64,000 nucleotides of DNA from Ceratopteris richardii (Eukaryota > Streptophyta > Polypodiopsida > Polypodiales > Pteridaceae). Each line of letters starts with the position of its first letter. The stretch's first letter is position 1. Position numbers and translations under genes: made by a program. A model generated the notes under the pieces. The model did no database searches. It saw only the letters and a program-made list of their open reading frames with translations, and had not been told where the DNA came from. The stretch lies in NCBI GenBank assembly GCA_020310875.1, contig CM035416.1, forward strand, positions 77,359,974-77,423,973, given 5' to 3'. Shown here one piece after another: positions 42,821 through 54,150 of this stretch.

Positions 42821-44973
42821 TTTCCTTGGCCATAAGATGGGTCATAAGGCTCATTACTAGCCAATGGCATGGCTGGGACTATTGCTCTCTCTGGATTCTC
42901 TTCCCGTTGAGCCATTTTTACTGGGACAACATTCTGAGGGTGAGGCAGTTGTTGTCCTAACACGGGTTGTGGTTGAGTGTACCCTTGGTAAGCATAAGGT
43001 CGTGGTGTTGGTTCCTGTTGCTGACGTGTGGTATATCTTAAGGCTTCTCCTCCTTGATCTCTCTGAGGGTATCCATAAGGTCTCGTGGGTTGTTGTACCG
43101 GTCTTGAGTGCCGATTGTAAGGATAGTTTTCTGTGCTATGATTTGTGTACCTTTGTTCTATGCTACAATAATGCATAGGTCCTAGAGCGGTTGGTCTATT
43201 GTAAGCATAAGCAGGTGGTGGAACTACTCCCCTATTGCAAAAATGAGAAGGATGATCACCTCCACAGTGCACACATCTTCTAAGCATGGGTACTCTCATA
43301 GGATTGTTTGGGTAGTTCCTCTGCCCTTGAACATTTAGTTTTTTTGCCACTAAATCAGCTATTTCCTCTACATTATTCCTAGGGTTTGACGTGCTGCTGG
43401 AGGTATCTTCACTTTTCACATTGCCTTGAGGTATTTTGAAATCTTTTGCTAGATTGTCCTCTAGGTCAATACACTCTTTCATGCATTCTTGCAAGTTTTG
43501 GACTCTTTTCACATATACCAGTGATCTCAACGATCCATTCACTAATCCTTCCAAAAACAATGACACGATTTTGTTTTGAGTGGGTCTCTCTTCAATAGGG
43601 CATCTTTCCACATATTGCTTAAATCTTATTGTTGGCAATCTCACCGATTCCATAGGAGCTTGCTTAAAACTATGGATTAATGAGGAAGAATTGTCTTTGA
43701 TTCCAGACTTGGTGAACTCTTCAATTGATTCTTGATAGACTTGTTCCATGTTTTGAAAGTTATTAGGGTCTAAAGGTAGGAACCAAGCTAAGGCCGTGTC
43801 TGTAAGGGTTAGGCCTGACTCATATTGAATCAAGAAGTCTTCCACTTGTTCGGCTCTTATTACTTGCTTGAATTCAGCTATGTGGTTGTAAGGTTCACTA
43901 GAGCCATGATAGTGGTTTCTCATGCATTTGGCAACTTGGATAGGTCTTAATCTTCTTCTAGGTTCAGGTGGTCTAGGCATTACAGGGAATACTAGTCGTC
44001 CTATTGGTATTCTTGGTCCTCTTCCTACTGATGGTCTCTCCTGAACAGGGATTCTAATCCTTGGTTCTACATGTGTAGGTGGTCGATAATTTGGATTATT
44101 TCCCAGTGTAGCAAACTGCACATGGGACCTAATTGGGATGTGCATTTGTTGTGTGTGTCCCGAATGCTGATATGAATTATCCTGGTAGGTTCCTTGGGGG
44201 TTTTGTGAAGTCGTGGCTTGATCCCTAGGAGGGAACAATGGGATGTTCTGATATTTCAACCCTGCTCTTTCTAATTCCATTAAGAGCCAGTACCTTCTCT
44301 GATTCTTGTCCAGATACGTGATGTGAGTGGGGTTTTCAAGATCTTGCAATTCATAAATGGTGGCTGGGTTAATGGCTTCTTCCCACAATGAAGAGTGTGT
44401 TATGATAAGATGCTTTATCCCGTTGACTAAATAAACATCCATCAGGGAATCGTCTTGGGGGATTAGGTCTCCTCTCCAAACCCTAATTACAATGGACTTT
44501 GCTTGAGGTGTAGATACCTGTTCCTCATGTCCCTCTCCATTAAGATTGTGGCCATTGCCTTCTTCCCTTTCCTCATTGATATCTTTAGGATTCTCTGTTA
44601 CTACATACAGAATATCCCTTTTGTCCATGTAGAATCCTCTTGCATACTTAACAGCTGGCCTAGGTACTATATAAGCATCTGTTGCTTTCTTCAGCCTAGC
44701 CACTGATCTGTTTAGCGCATCTAGGTAGATGGGTAAACCGTGGTGATTGGTGTTCACATATTCTAACGATTTTCGATATTCACCCTCAATAATTGACATC
44801 ATGCCAATTATTGCTACAGAATTCTACATGTCCTCTAAGGCCATAAGAGTTTCCTGCTCAGACTCACTCGAGGTTTCAAAGTAGTGTGAGTGACTACTTG
44901 GTTTGGCTACACTTCCCACTGATGAGATTACACTTCTTCGGCTCCCTAGGGTTCTTCCAGATCTTAGGTTCAT
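42802..44973 (-). pseudogene. gag: Gypsy gag, nearly intact (probable 5' part of Y)
   Basis: Starts MNLRSGRTLGSRRSV at 44973; the only lesion is a TAG at 44824-44826, after which 666 codons are open. Blocks: IRVWRGDLIPQDDSLM, a Pro/Arg-rich linker, HIAEFKQVIRAEQVED, LTLTDTALAWFLPLDPNNF, KQYVERCPIEERPTQ (retrotransposon gag core), the zinc knuckle CVHCGGDHPSHFC and a Tyr/Pro/Gln-rich tail to SYGQGNYSAYE. It is far better preserved than G1a/G1b, so it is younger or has been under selection. It is cut at its 3' side by G1b; protease on the same strand resumes at 37051. Confidence 0.85.
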
Positions 44974-45102
44974 TCACTTAAAAGCTCGAGTCGAGTTTTA
45001 ATCAACCCCTAGCTCTCAATGCTCTTTGCTAAATCTTAGAGTTGTATGAAATATTTGGTTGACTTGGAATTTCACACTGAAATATCTGAAAATCTCCCAA
45101 CA

Positions 45103-45745
45103 CGACACCTGACATAGCCTAAAATCACGACACTTGCCACTACATAAATATCGTGAACAGAACTCCATGACACTCGACATTCACCAAATGTCGCGATGAC
45201 AGTCCTATGACATCCGACACCTATAGAGTCATGACGTACGACATTCAACAAATATTGCGAGAGAAATCAGCGATACTCGATACCTATCCAATGTTGCAAA
45301 GAAAGTCTCATGATACACGATACTCAACAAATGTCGCGAAGAAAATTTACGAAACTTGATTTTAACCAAATGTCACGAGAAGAATTTGACGATACTCGAT
45401 ATTTGTCAAATGTCGTGGGCAAGACTTCACGATACCCGACACTTGTGAGGTGTCGCGAAATATTCACGACATGTGATAAATGTCGCGAAGAAAATCTCAC
45501 GACCCACGATATTCAACTGGTGTCGTGAAGCTCAGTCCACAACACTCAAAACCTGTCAGGTGTCGCAAAAATTTCATGACATTCGACACTGGTCAGGTGT
45601 CGCGAAAATTCCACGATACCCGATCTTTGTCAAATGTCGCAAGAGATTCTCACGGTATCTGACAAGACTAAGTGTCGCAACACTCGACCACAAGAGATCA
45701 CGACACCTAGATGTCGCGACACTCAACTACGGGAGAACTCGACAC
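45103..45745. repeat. Palindrome-bearing minisatellite, about 16 units of 37-45 bp
   Basis: Diverged tandem units, each with a CACGAYACYCGACAYTTGTC-like half followed by AAATGTCGCGA. The centre of a unit is an inverted repeat (CGATATTTG, one base, CAAATGTCG at about 45395-45413). CpG and TCGCGA are frequent, unlike the AT-rich surroundings. It lies upstream of the minus-strand gag, in its leader/LTR position. Confidence 0.85.
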
Positions 45746-46102
45746 TTGACAATTTTCCAATTTTAGTAGGTAAATATAAGTTTCAACTTAGTGTGGGTGA
45801 TCCTAGAACTTGTCTCCCCCTTCCCAAGTGCCTATATCAAGGAAAGAAACCTTCTCACCCCTGGGTTAGCCCCTCACGACATCTATCACAGTTGCCTTTT
45901 CTTTCATTGATGGACATAGAAGGGAAATTTTTGCAATGAAGGGATGTGCTCACCTTTCTAGCGCCCTCAAGGTCCTCGTTCCACCTCGGCTCATGCTACT
46001 CCTGCTACACCCACTTCGTTTCCTTGCTCTCGTGATATCTGCAGTCAGGGCTCTCTCTCTCTCTCTCGATACTTGCTGGAAACATGTGAACTGATAGATT
46101 AA
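45746..46102. other. Spacer with (CT)n tract
   Basis: No coding signal. A CT run lies at about 46051-46068. Confidence 0.5.
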
Positions 46103-46866
46103 GGATTGAGTCTTCATGATGTCAGAGGTGCATTTGATGCTATTCTCTATCAACAGGTTTTTGGATTCTTGATTTAATTATGCATAACTCAGCTTGATAT
46201 TCAGTTTGTTGTCTCACAGATGAGCAAGTTTATGCATTGCCCAAGTTTTAAGCATTGGTATGCAATTAAGCACATCTTTCACTACTTGAGTGGTACTCGG
46301 CTACTTGGATTGTTTTATCCCAAGTGGAGATCACTACCACCAGATTTACATGCTTTTTCTGACTCTGACTCGACTGGTTGCTATGACACTTGTGTGTCCA
46401 CCAATGGTTTTTTCTTCATACTTGGTAGTTCATGAATACCTTTGGTTGAGCAAGAAGTAACCTACTATGGCTACTTCTAGGTGTGAGGTTGAGTATAGGG
46501 TAGATTTCAAAGTTATTAATGAGTGTGTGTGGCTTAGATGCCTTATGGCTGATTTGGGTGTTGGTCGGTCTTCTACCACCACCATCTTTACTTACATTCA
46601 GATGACATTGGCAGTTGCAAGGAACCCTTTGTTCCATGCACTAAGCACATTGAGGTGCACTATCATTATGTTAGGGAGAGGTTCTGTGTTGGAGAGATCA
46701 GTTTGGCATATGTTCCCACATAGAAGAACATTGTAGACCTTTTCACAAAGGCTCTGCCTAGGGAGACATCTGAAGCTTTCCACAAAGCTTTGGGCTTAAT
46801 TCCTTTTGTGGATTGATTCCACATAGCTTGCCACTTCCTTATACATGAGTACCACCTCCTTGTTCG
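46103..46866 (+). pseudogene. pol: E RNase H remnant
   Basis: LSLHDVRGAFDAILYQQ, QFVVSQMSKFMHCPSFKHW, FHYLSGTRLLGLFYPKW, then frameshifts and TKHIEVHYHYVRERFCVGEI, DLFTKALPRE and FHKALGLIPFVD with the natural end. It aligns along its length with the F RNase H (50600-51292). The left edge is about 46103; everything upstream (RT, integrase, gag) is missing. Confidence 0.85.
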
Positions 46867-47092
46867 TGTTGATATATTTAGGTAATGATGTGTGTGAACA
46901 CTCTAGGACCGTCGGGGCACTTTTTTCCTCTTTAGGAGGTTTTTTTCCTTCAGCTTGTATATATGCCTATTGCCCTAATGGACTACTTATCTTTGTACAT
47001 TCTAATGGTAATACATTCAGTATTGTGTGTTGTGCTCCAAGCTCTTCTTCCTTGTGCTTCTCACGTGCTTCTGCAAACATCTAACTCCAACA
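46867..47092 (+). repeat. E LTR
   Basis: 226 bp, TGTTGATATATTT...CTCCAACA, clearly the same LTR as F (230 bp) but more diverged. Confidence 0.88.
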
Positions 47093-47094
47093 AT

Positions 47095-47105
47095 TGGTAT
47101 CAGAG
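47095..47105 (+). promoter_or_regulatory. E primer-binding site
   Basis: TGGTATCAGAG two bases after the LTR; the leader runs on to 47436. Confidence 0.88.
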
Positions 47106-47436
47106 TAAGTCGCCGCTTCATCTAGGGTGTCATCGACACCTCTTCGGTTGCAATCTCAAAATCGAACAAAATTTGGTGAGCATACTCAGAGGTTTGAGAG
47201 ATCAAAACTGCTTCACGCGATGGTGCCAAAATCGCGATCTAAGCTCATTTCAGCCTCCGAACACACTATTATAATGCTTGTGCAGGCTATTTTGTCTTTT
47301 TGTGCCAAAGATATATACCAGTTTCATTTCACCAATATAAGCGTCTCGAAGTCTGTTACAGGTCTAGCAGAACTCGTTTGGGTAGTTTTATTCAACTTTT
47401 TCAGATACAATCATTTTTCTACATCAAGGTATTTTT

Positions 47437-48109
47437 TGTTAGTATATGATCAATTCTACCCCTCATGATTCTATGCACATTTTGTAAGGCCCCCATTATG
47501 AGGAGAAGCCAAGTGTGCATTACCCAATTGATGGGAATCCCAACTTGTATGTTGGACGAAGGTCATATTGGACCATGTAAGGTATTGTAAGGAAAGGGAG
47601 TTACCAGGGTCACCAATTGTGGGGTCCGTGGCAGCGGTGAGCAACCCCGACTCGGGGGTCCAAGGGGGCGAGTGGGCCCCTTGTCTGGGGGTCCGGGGGC
47701 AGGGCCCTTGGTGTGACGATAAAGGGAATATTCCTTGTCGGAGTCAAAAATCATTTATATTTGTTAGGTCGGTTCAACTAGTCTAAGCTGTGTATGGCAA
47801 TTACGCGGGTGGTGGCTACCCACGCTCTACCTCCGATGTATAGTCTTCCATGGAAGGCCACCTATGATCCTCTATATACATGACTTTTGCACTACCTGAG
47901 ATATCAAATTGAGCCAGCATACGTCTACCTTGTATCTCGCTATCTAGAGTTGTCTAGATCACCATTTAAGCTCTACCTTGAGAGCGCACGGGTGGACAAC
48001 GCCATCATCTTTGTACTTGCTATTAGTAAAAAATTGCTTGAGATTCTCCTATATCTGATATCTTCTCTATTAATGCTCCTGTGTTATATTGCGTAACTAT
48101 TGTCTTACA
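47437..48109 (+). repeat. H 5' LTR
   Basis: 673 bp, TGTTAGTATATGATC...GTCTTACA. It has a GC-rich middle (47610-47720) unlike the flanks. Confidence 0.82.
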
Positions 48110-48112
48110 TCA

Positions 48113-48122
48113 TATCAGAGCC
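48113..48122 (+). promoter_or_regulatory. H primer-binding site (partial match)
   Basis: CATATCAGAGCC where TGGTATCAGAGCC is expected; it lies directly after the LTR. Confidence 0.7.
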
Positions 48123-48192
48123 GTAAGGTTCGAATAGCTTGAGAAGTATCACTATTTTAGCCTACTAGAAGACTAAAATATCAATAGATTAT

Positions 48193-49065
48193 TTGAGTGA
48201 TTACATGATGGCTTCATCATGGAACACTGGTCTTGGTGCTTCAACTAATGTTAATGTTGCATCTATTCGAATTTGTCCACCTGCGTTCACTGAAGGGAAG
48301 CTAGATGGAACCAACTATACACTCTGGAAGTTCAAAATTTCTCCAATTTTGGACTCCTATGAATTACTTGACACTATCATGCGACCGATGGGATTGGATC
48401 CAGAGCCTATACCAGTTGAAGATCCAGCAAATTCAAGATTGATGATTCAGCCAGATCCAGATCTTCTACGAGCTTGGAATAGGCAGAATGCTGATGCATT
48501 ATGTGCAATTGTCATTAGTGCAAGTGATTCTATGCTTACTTTAGTTCAACATACTTCTAAAGCACATGAGGCTTGGGGCATATTGGCTCATCAATATGAG
48601 ACCAAGAACCACACTAGGATACAAAATTTAGAAAATTAGTTGGCAAATGAAAAGCATTCTGATTCTGAAAAGGTGGAAGATTTTATCAAACGGATAAAAC
48701 ATCTTCAAGATCAATTGGCTGCAGTTGGTGTTGTTAAAACACCAGAAAAGCTAGCTCGAAGATGTGTACATGTTCTTCCAACAAAGTATGATGGATTAGT
48801 AACAACCCTTAACACTCAGGTAAGACCAACTCCCCTTACATTTGAAGAATTTTGTGCTATGCTTTTAGAAGAAGAGTTATGGCTGAAGAATCGGCAAAGT
48901 ACAAGTGATGCTGCATTCTCAGCAAATGCAAAAGGTAAAGGTTTTTCTGATGGATCAAAGAAGAATCCAAAGAAGAAAAGTTCACATGAAGTTGCTTCTA
49001 TTGTGAAAAGAAAGGCCATGCTATCAAGGATTGCAGAAAGAAGCAAGCTGATGAACGGAATGGGA
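48193..49065 (+). pseudogene. gag: H gag with zinc knuckle
   Basis: Frame from about 48205 (MMASSWNTGLGAS). PPAFTEGKLDGTNYTLWKFK is the gag N-terminal signature, then KAHEAWGILAHQYETKN, a TAG (48637-48639), FIKRIKHLQDQLAAVGV and LTFEEFCAMLLEEE. The frame shifts by one to reach the knuckle CFYCEKKGHAIKDC (about 49000-49041). A related gag fragment, J, lies just right of H in the opposite orientation. Confidence 0.88.
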
Positions 49066-50295
49066 CTGTAAAATCATCATGGAAGAACAAAGAGTCTGCA
49101 AACAACACAGAGCTTGAACTATGGGTAGCTATTGAAGAGGTATGCTCATTTGCTTAAGCTCGTGTTGATGAACCATGGATTTTAGATAGTGGAGCTTCTG
49201 GCCATATGACCAGTAAAAAGGATTGGTATAGTTCCCTAGTGCCTCTATGGGAATCCATCAATGTAGTGGTGGGAAATGACTCCAAGTGTACAGCGGAAGG
49301 AACTGGAACCATCTCTTTTATCACTTCTCCAGGTGTTGAGAAAAAGTTATCTGATGTTCTCTATGTACCTACACTTAAAAGAAACTTGTTGTCAGTTTCT
49401 GCAATAACAGAATGTGGACTAGAAGTTCACTTCAATAAGAGTGGTGCAGAAATCATGGATTCATTAGGTAATGTAGTAGGTAAAGGCATAAGACGTGATA
49501 ACTTGTATGAGATAAGTGCCTTAACTACGACAGAAGATAAAGATGTGAGCAGGTTATGGCACCATCGATTTGGGAATCTCGGATTTGCAGTTTTGAAGGA
49601 GATGCAAAGAACAGGGATGATTGCTCATTTGCCTGCATTTTCAAAGTTGTAGGAACCTTGTGAAGCTTGTATGATGGGCAAGCAACAATGAAAGGCATTT
49701 CCAAGAGAGACCAGCAATCGATCTCAAGCTCCTCTAGAGTTGGTACATGCTAATCTCTGCGGGAAAATGTCTACACTTGCTTTAGGAGGATCTTTCTACT
49801 CTTTTCTGTTAGTTGATGATTATAGTAGAAAGATGTGGGTTTATTTCATTCGAGAGAAGGCTGATGCTTTTGAAAAATTTAAAACCTGGCATAAGTATGT
49901 GGAAAATGAATCGAGAAGGAAACTGAAGAAATTCAGAACAGATAGAGGAGGTGAATTCTTGTCAATAGAATTCAATAGTTAATGTAAGGAGCATGGTGTG
50001 AACAGGCAACTTACCACACCTCATACACCTCAACAAAATGGCGTTGAGCATAAGAACAGGACAGTAGTTGAAATGGCTCATTGTATGTTAAAGGCTCAAG
50101 ACATGCCTGATTCATTCTGGGCAGAAGCAGTCAATACAACAGTCTATATCCTCAATCGAAGCTACACAAAAGCACTGAAGGGGATGACTCCTCAAGAAGC
50201 ATATTCTAGTAAAAAGCCTTCAGTTTTGCATTTCAGAATTTTTGGTTGTTTTTGTTATGCACATATTCCTAATTCAACAAGATCAAAGTTGGATT
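49066..50295 (+). pseudogene. pol: H protease and integrase, first part
   Basis: Protease EPWILDSGASGHMTS (D-S-G-A-S intact, about 49171-49215), then LSDVLYVPTLKRNLLSV. The integrase zinc module is LWHHRFGNLG (second His replaced by Asn) with CEACMMGKQQ. Core: LELVHANLCG (first Asp replaced by Asn), FRTDRGGEFL (second Asp present) and QQNGVEHKNRT (Glu region shifted). TAG at 49650, TGA at 49688 and TAA at 49980 interrupt. The integrase is broken at 50295 by F within RSKLD. Confidence 0.88.
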
Positions 50296-50525
50296 TGTTG
50301 GAGTTAGACGTCTGCGGAAGCACGCGAACAGCACAAGGAAGAAGAAGAAGCTTGGAGCACAAACACACAGTATTGAATGTATTACTAGAGAGTGTACAAA
50401 GGTAAGTAGCCCATTAAGGCAATAGGCGTATATACAAGCCGGGGAAAAAAACCTCCTAAAGAGGGAAAAAAGTGCCCCGGCGGTCCTAGTGTGTTCACAC
50501 ACATCACTACCTAAATATATCAACA
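50296..50525 (-). repeat. F 3' LTR
   Basis: TGTTGGAG...ATCAACA on the plus strand. By hand alignment it differs from the other LTR by eight substitutions, all transitions, and two single-base indels. Confidence 0.95.
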
Positions 50526-50538
50526 AATCCCCCCTGGG
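50526..50538 (-). promoter_or_regulatory. F polypurine tract
   Basis: CCCAGGGGGGATT on the minus strand next to the LTR start TGTTGATAT. Confidence 0.85.
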
Positions 50539-50599
50539 AGTGATGCGGTGAACAAGGAGCTGGCACTCATGTATAAGGAAGTGCCAAGCTATGTGGAAA

Positions 50600-52096
50600 T
50601 CACTCCACAAAAGGAAGTAAGCCCAAAGCTTTGCGGAAAGCTTCAAACTTCTCCCTAGGCAGAGCCTTCGTGAAAAGGTCTGCAATGTTCTCCTGCGTGG
50701 GCACATATGCCAAGCTGATCTCCCCAGCAGAGAACCTCTCCCTGACATAGTGATAATCCACCTCAATGTGCTTAGTGCGAGCATGGAACACAGGGTTCCT
50801 CGCAACTGCCAATGCGCTCTGACTGTCAGTGAAGATGGTGGTAGTAGAAGACTGGCCAACACCCAAATCAGCCATAAGGCGTCTGAGCCACACACACTCA
50901 ACAGTCACTGTGAAAGCTGCCCTATACTCAGCCTCACAATTGGAAGTGGCCACAATAGGCTGCTTCTTTCTCAACCAAGATATACATGAGCTACCAAGCA
51001 TGAAGCAAAAACTACTGGTGGACACACGAGTGTCATAGAAACCAGCCCAATCTGAGTCATAAAAAGCATGCAAATCTGGCGGTAGTGATCCCCCCTTGGG
51101 ATAAAACAACCCAAGTAGCCGAGTACCACTCAAGTAGCAAAAGATGCGCTTAACCGCCTTCCAATGTGTGACTCCTGGGCAATGCATAAACATGCTCATC
51201 TGTGAGACAACAAACTGAATATCTGGCCGAGTAATGCATAAGTAAATCAAGCATCCAACAGCCTGCTGATAGAGAACAGCATCAAATGCATCTCAAGCAT
51301 CATGAAGACTCAATCGTAAACCTGTCTCCGTAGGAGTGGCAATAGGCTTAGAGTCTTCAAGGGGAAAATGCTGCAATAATGTGTCAATATATTTCGTTTG
51401 ACACAAAGCCATTCCACCATCAACTTGCATAAACTGAATGCCCAAATAGTGATGCAAATGCCCCAAATCAGACATCTCAAATGAGGCATGCAAATCAGCC
51501 TTGAAATCAGCAATATGCTTCTCAATAGGACCAGTGAGCAGCATGTCGTCAACATAGACAACAATGATCAGAAGCACATCATTAGCACGCTTAACATATA
51601 AGGTGCTTTCAGTTGGACTGTTCTCAAAACCATGTGCAACCAGATAGGCATGTATCTTCTCATACCAAGCACGTGGTGCTTGCTTTAAACCATATAATGC
51701 CTTCTTTAACCTGCACACCTGGTTTTCATGCCCTTTCTGCACAAAACCACGGGGCTGAAAAACATACACTTCTTCATGCAAGTCACCATTCAGAAATGCT
51801 ATTTTAATGTCCAACTGATGTACATTCCAACCATGATGGGCTGCAAGTGCACAAATACTCCGAACAGTAGTCATACGACATGTAGGTGCAAAGGTCTCAT
51901 CAAAATCAATGCCTCTTTCCTGTGCATAACCCTTTGCAACAAGCCTAGCCTTATACCTGTCAACTGTACCATCAGGTTTATGCTTCAACTTGTATACCCA
52001 CTTAGTGCCAATGGCCTTCTTGCCAGGAGGCAATTCACATAAAGACCATGTACCATTCTTCATTATAGCATCATATTCAAATTGCATAGAAGCCAT
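50600..52096 (-). pseudogene. pol: F reverse transcriptase and RNase H
   Basis: WMASMQFEYDAIMKNGTWSL, GTKWVYKLKHKPDGT, QLDIKIAFLNGDLHEE, KKALYGLKQAPRAWY, VVYVDDMLLTG (catalytic YVDD), LHHYLGIQF, a TGA at 51293-51295, then ITRPDIQFVVSQMSMFMHC, YDSDWAGFYDTRVSTS, TSNCEAEYRAA and FTDSQSALAVARNPVFHA, and the natural end LGLLPFVE. RNase H D, E and D are present. It is out of frame with the integrase by one base near 52100. Apart from that and the one stop it is intact. Confidence 0.94.
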
Positions 52097-52104
52097 CCAG
52101 TTGT

Positions 52105-53379
52105 CTAATTCTGTGCTTCATCAAAAGAAACAGGCTCATTCTCATCACAGAGACTAGACGCAGCCATAGCATAGCAATCTGATGCAAAGGAGGCACTATG
52201 AGAGCCTGAACGAGTACGATATGACAAAGGTGCATCTAATTTGCTGTCACGCAAAGTCTGCACCAGCCATTTTGGCATAGTTTTTGCCTGCTCAATATCA
52301 GCTCTCTCATCAACAAGTGCATCATGTAAATCTGCATCAGAAATGGAATGATCTGCATCATCATATGAAACTTGCAAAGGCTGAGAAGTTGCCTCATTAG
52401 GACCAGCACTAGACTGTCCACCTGTAAAAAGAGGCATCAAAGTATCATACATGTCTTTGGAGCTAACAGATGTCTCCTTAGTACATGAAAGCAATGGCAG
52501 AATAGCATCTTCCACAAAGACAACATCATGGCTAACCAAAATGTGTTTAGTCTGTGGATGATACAATCGATAGCCTTTACTTTCAAAACTGTACCCAACA
52601 AAAATACATTTTACTGCCTTATCATCCAATTTTCTTCGATGTTGTTCAGGCACTAGTGCATATTCCAAACAACCAAAAACACGCAGATGAGCAACAAATG
52701 GCTTGCGTTCATGCCAAGCCTCATATGGAGTGATAGACTGCAGCGCTTTAGTGGGACACCTGTTCAGTACATATGTTGCACACATGACAGCCTCAAGCCA
52801 GAAACTATGTGGTAAAGCCTGACTTTTGACCGTGCACCTCGCCATCTCCATGAGTGACCTGTTCTTTCTTTCAGCAACTCCATTCTGTTGAGGTGTATAA
52901 GGCACTATACACTGGTGTTTTATCCCACGTTCAGCCAGAAATGCATTAAAATTAGAAGAAATATATTCCCCTCCTCGATCAGAACGGAGGGTGCCCATTT
53001 TACATCCTGACAGATTTTCAGCCAAAACCAAAAATTGTTTGAAGCACAAAAACACTTCGGACTTTGCCTTCAATGGACATACCCATGCATGCCTGGAAAA
53101 ATCATCAATGAAAGTCACGAAGTAAAGATAGTTTCCAAAAGAAGGTGTCTACATAGGACCACAGACATCACTATGTACAAGCTGCAATTTCTGTGTAGCC
53201 CGAACTGAACCATCTTTTGGAAAGGAGGAACGCTGCATTTTGCCCAAAATATAGCCTTCACATACATGTTTTCCAGGTGCCTCAAGCTTGGGCAAAGAGG
53301 ACACCATTTCATATTTCTGCAGGCGTAGCAAACTAGCAAAATTCAGATGACCAAAGCATGCATGCCAAAGCTTTGCATC
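52105..53379 (-). pseudogene. pol: F integrase and linker
   Basis: Zinc module LWHACFGHLNFASL with a degraded CC pair (CEGYILGK), VHSDVCGPM then TAG (53115 region), FVTFIDDFSRHAWVC, LRSDRGGEYIS (second Asp), NGVAERKNRS (Glu), and the C-terminal FVGYSFESKGYRLYHP, SHDVVFVEDAI. A long acidic/Ser linker runs to EPVSFDEAQN, where the frame breaks before RT. The core residues D, D and E are all present. Confidence 0.92.
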
Positions 53380-54150
53380 TCACATAGCCTGAGAATCATT
53401 TACTGCACATGCCAAATCATTTTCAGATCTTTCATAGTCTATGAGCTTATACATCCCATGACATAAAATGCCAGAAGCAATAATCACATCGCCATTTGAT
53501 AGATCATGAACTGTACACCTATCATCAACAAATTTCACAACCAAGTCAATCTTGGCTAAGACAGAAACTGATAACAGGTTCTTTTTGATCCCTGGCACAA
53601 ATAAAGCATCTGACAAAGTGAAAGAACTACCATCAGTAGTAGTCAAAATGATCTTACCAACTCCCATAATAGGATAAGAGGAGTTGTTGGCGCATGTAAC
53701 AGTATTCCCTGTAGGGGCAGGCTCGAGTGAAGAGAAGAAACTATGCTGCGAGGTAATATGTTTGGTCTCCCCACTGTCAAAATACCAAACATCTGAGTCT
53801 ATTGCAGACATGCACTGCTCATGAGAAGATGGGTCAAAACTGCAGACAGTAGTAAATGCCCATTCTTCTTCCTGCCCCAGATTTGCAGACTCTGTTTTTG
53901 GTGTAGAGGCTTCTGCAACAACCATTCCAGCCTCTTTCTTCTTTGCCTCTTTAGCAGCCAGTTTTGGACGGTTCTTTATGATATGATCATTCCCTTTACA
54001 GTACTTACAAAACAATTTCTGCTTTTCTGATTTCTTCTCATCTTTATCATCCTTCTTCGAATATGCAGAATTAGCAGATTTTTGCTTACTAGTTGAAGAG
54101 CTCCATTTTCCTTTGCCCTTCTGACTAGCCAGGAAAGCTTGATCTGCAAC
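53380..54150 (-). pseudogene. pol: F zinc knuckle and protease
   Basis: A Lys/Ser-rich region leads to the knuckle CKYCKGNDHIIKN, where the last cysteine is lost. The protease DVWYFDSGETKHITSQ has D-S-G-E where D-S-G-A is usual. LSDALFVPGIKKNLLSV follows. It ends at a TGA (53380-53382). Confidence 0.88.

Larger units (their letters stand above)
46103..47436 (+). mobile_element. Copia fragment E, permuted (RNase H - LTR - PBS - leader)
   Basis: Same family as F. The left part is the RNase H end, then one LTR (46867-47092), then a PBS and a leader that matches the F leader (reverse complement of 54864-55139). It is cut at 47437 by the LTR of H. Confidence 0.85.

Noticed and set aside
45310..45939. 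Overlapping Arg/Ser/Thr-rich frames of 60-101 codons
   Set aside because: Produced by the tandem minisatellite, which is open in several frames.
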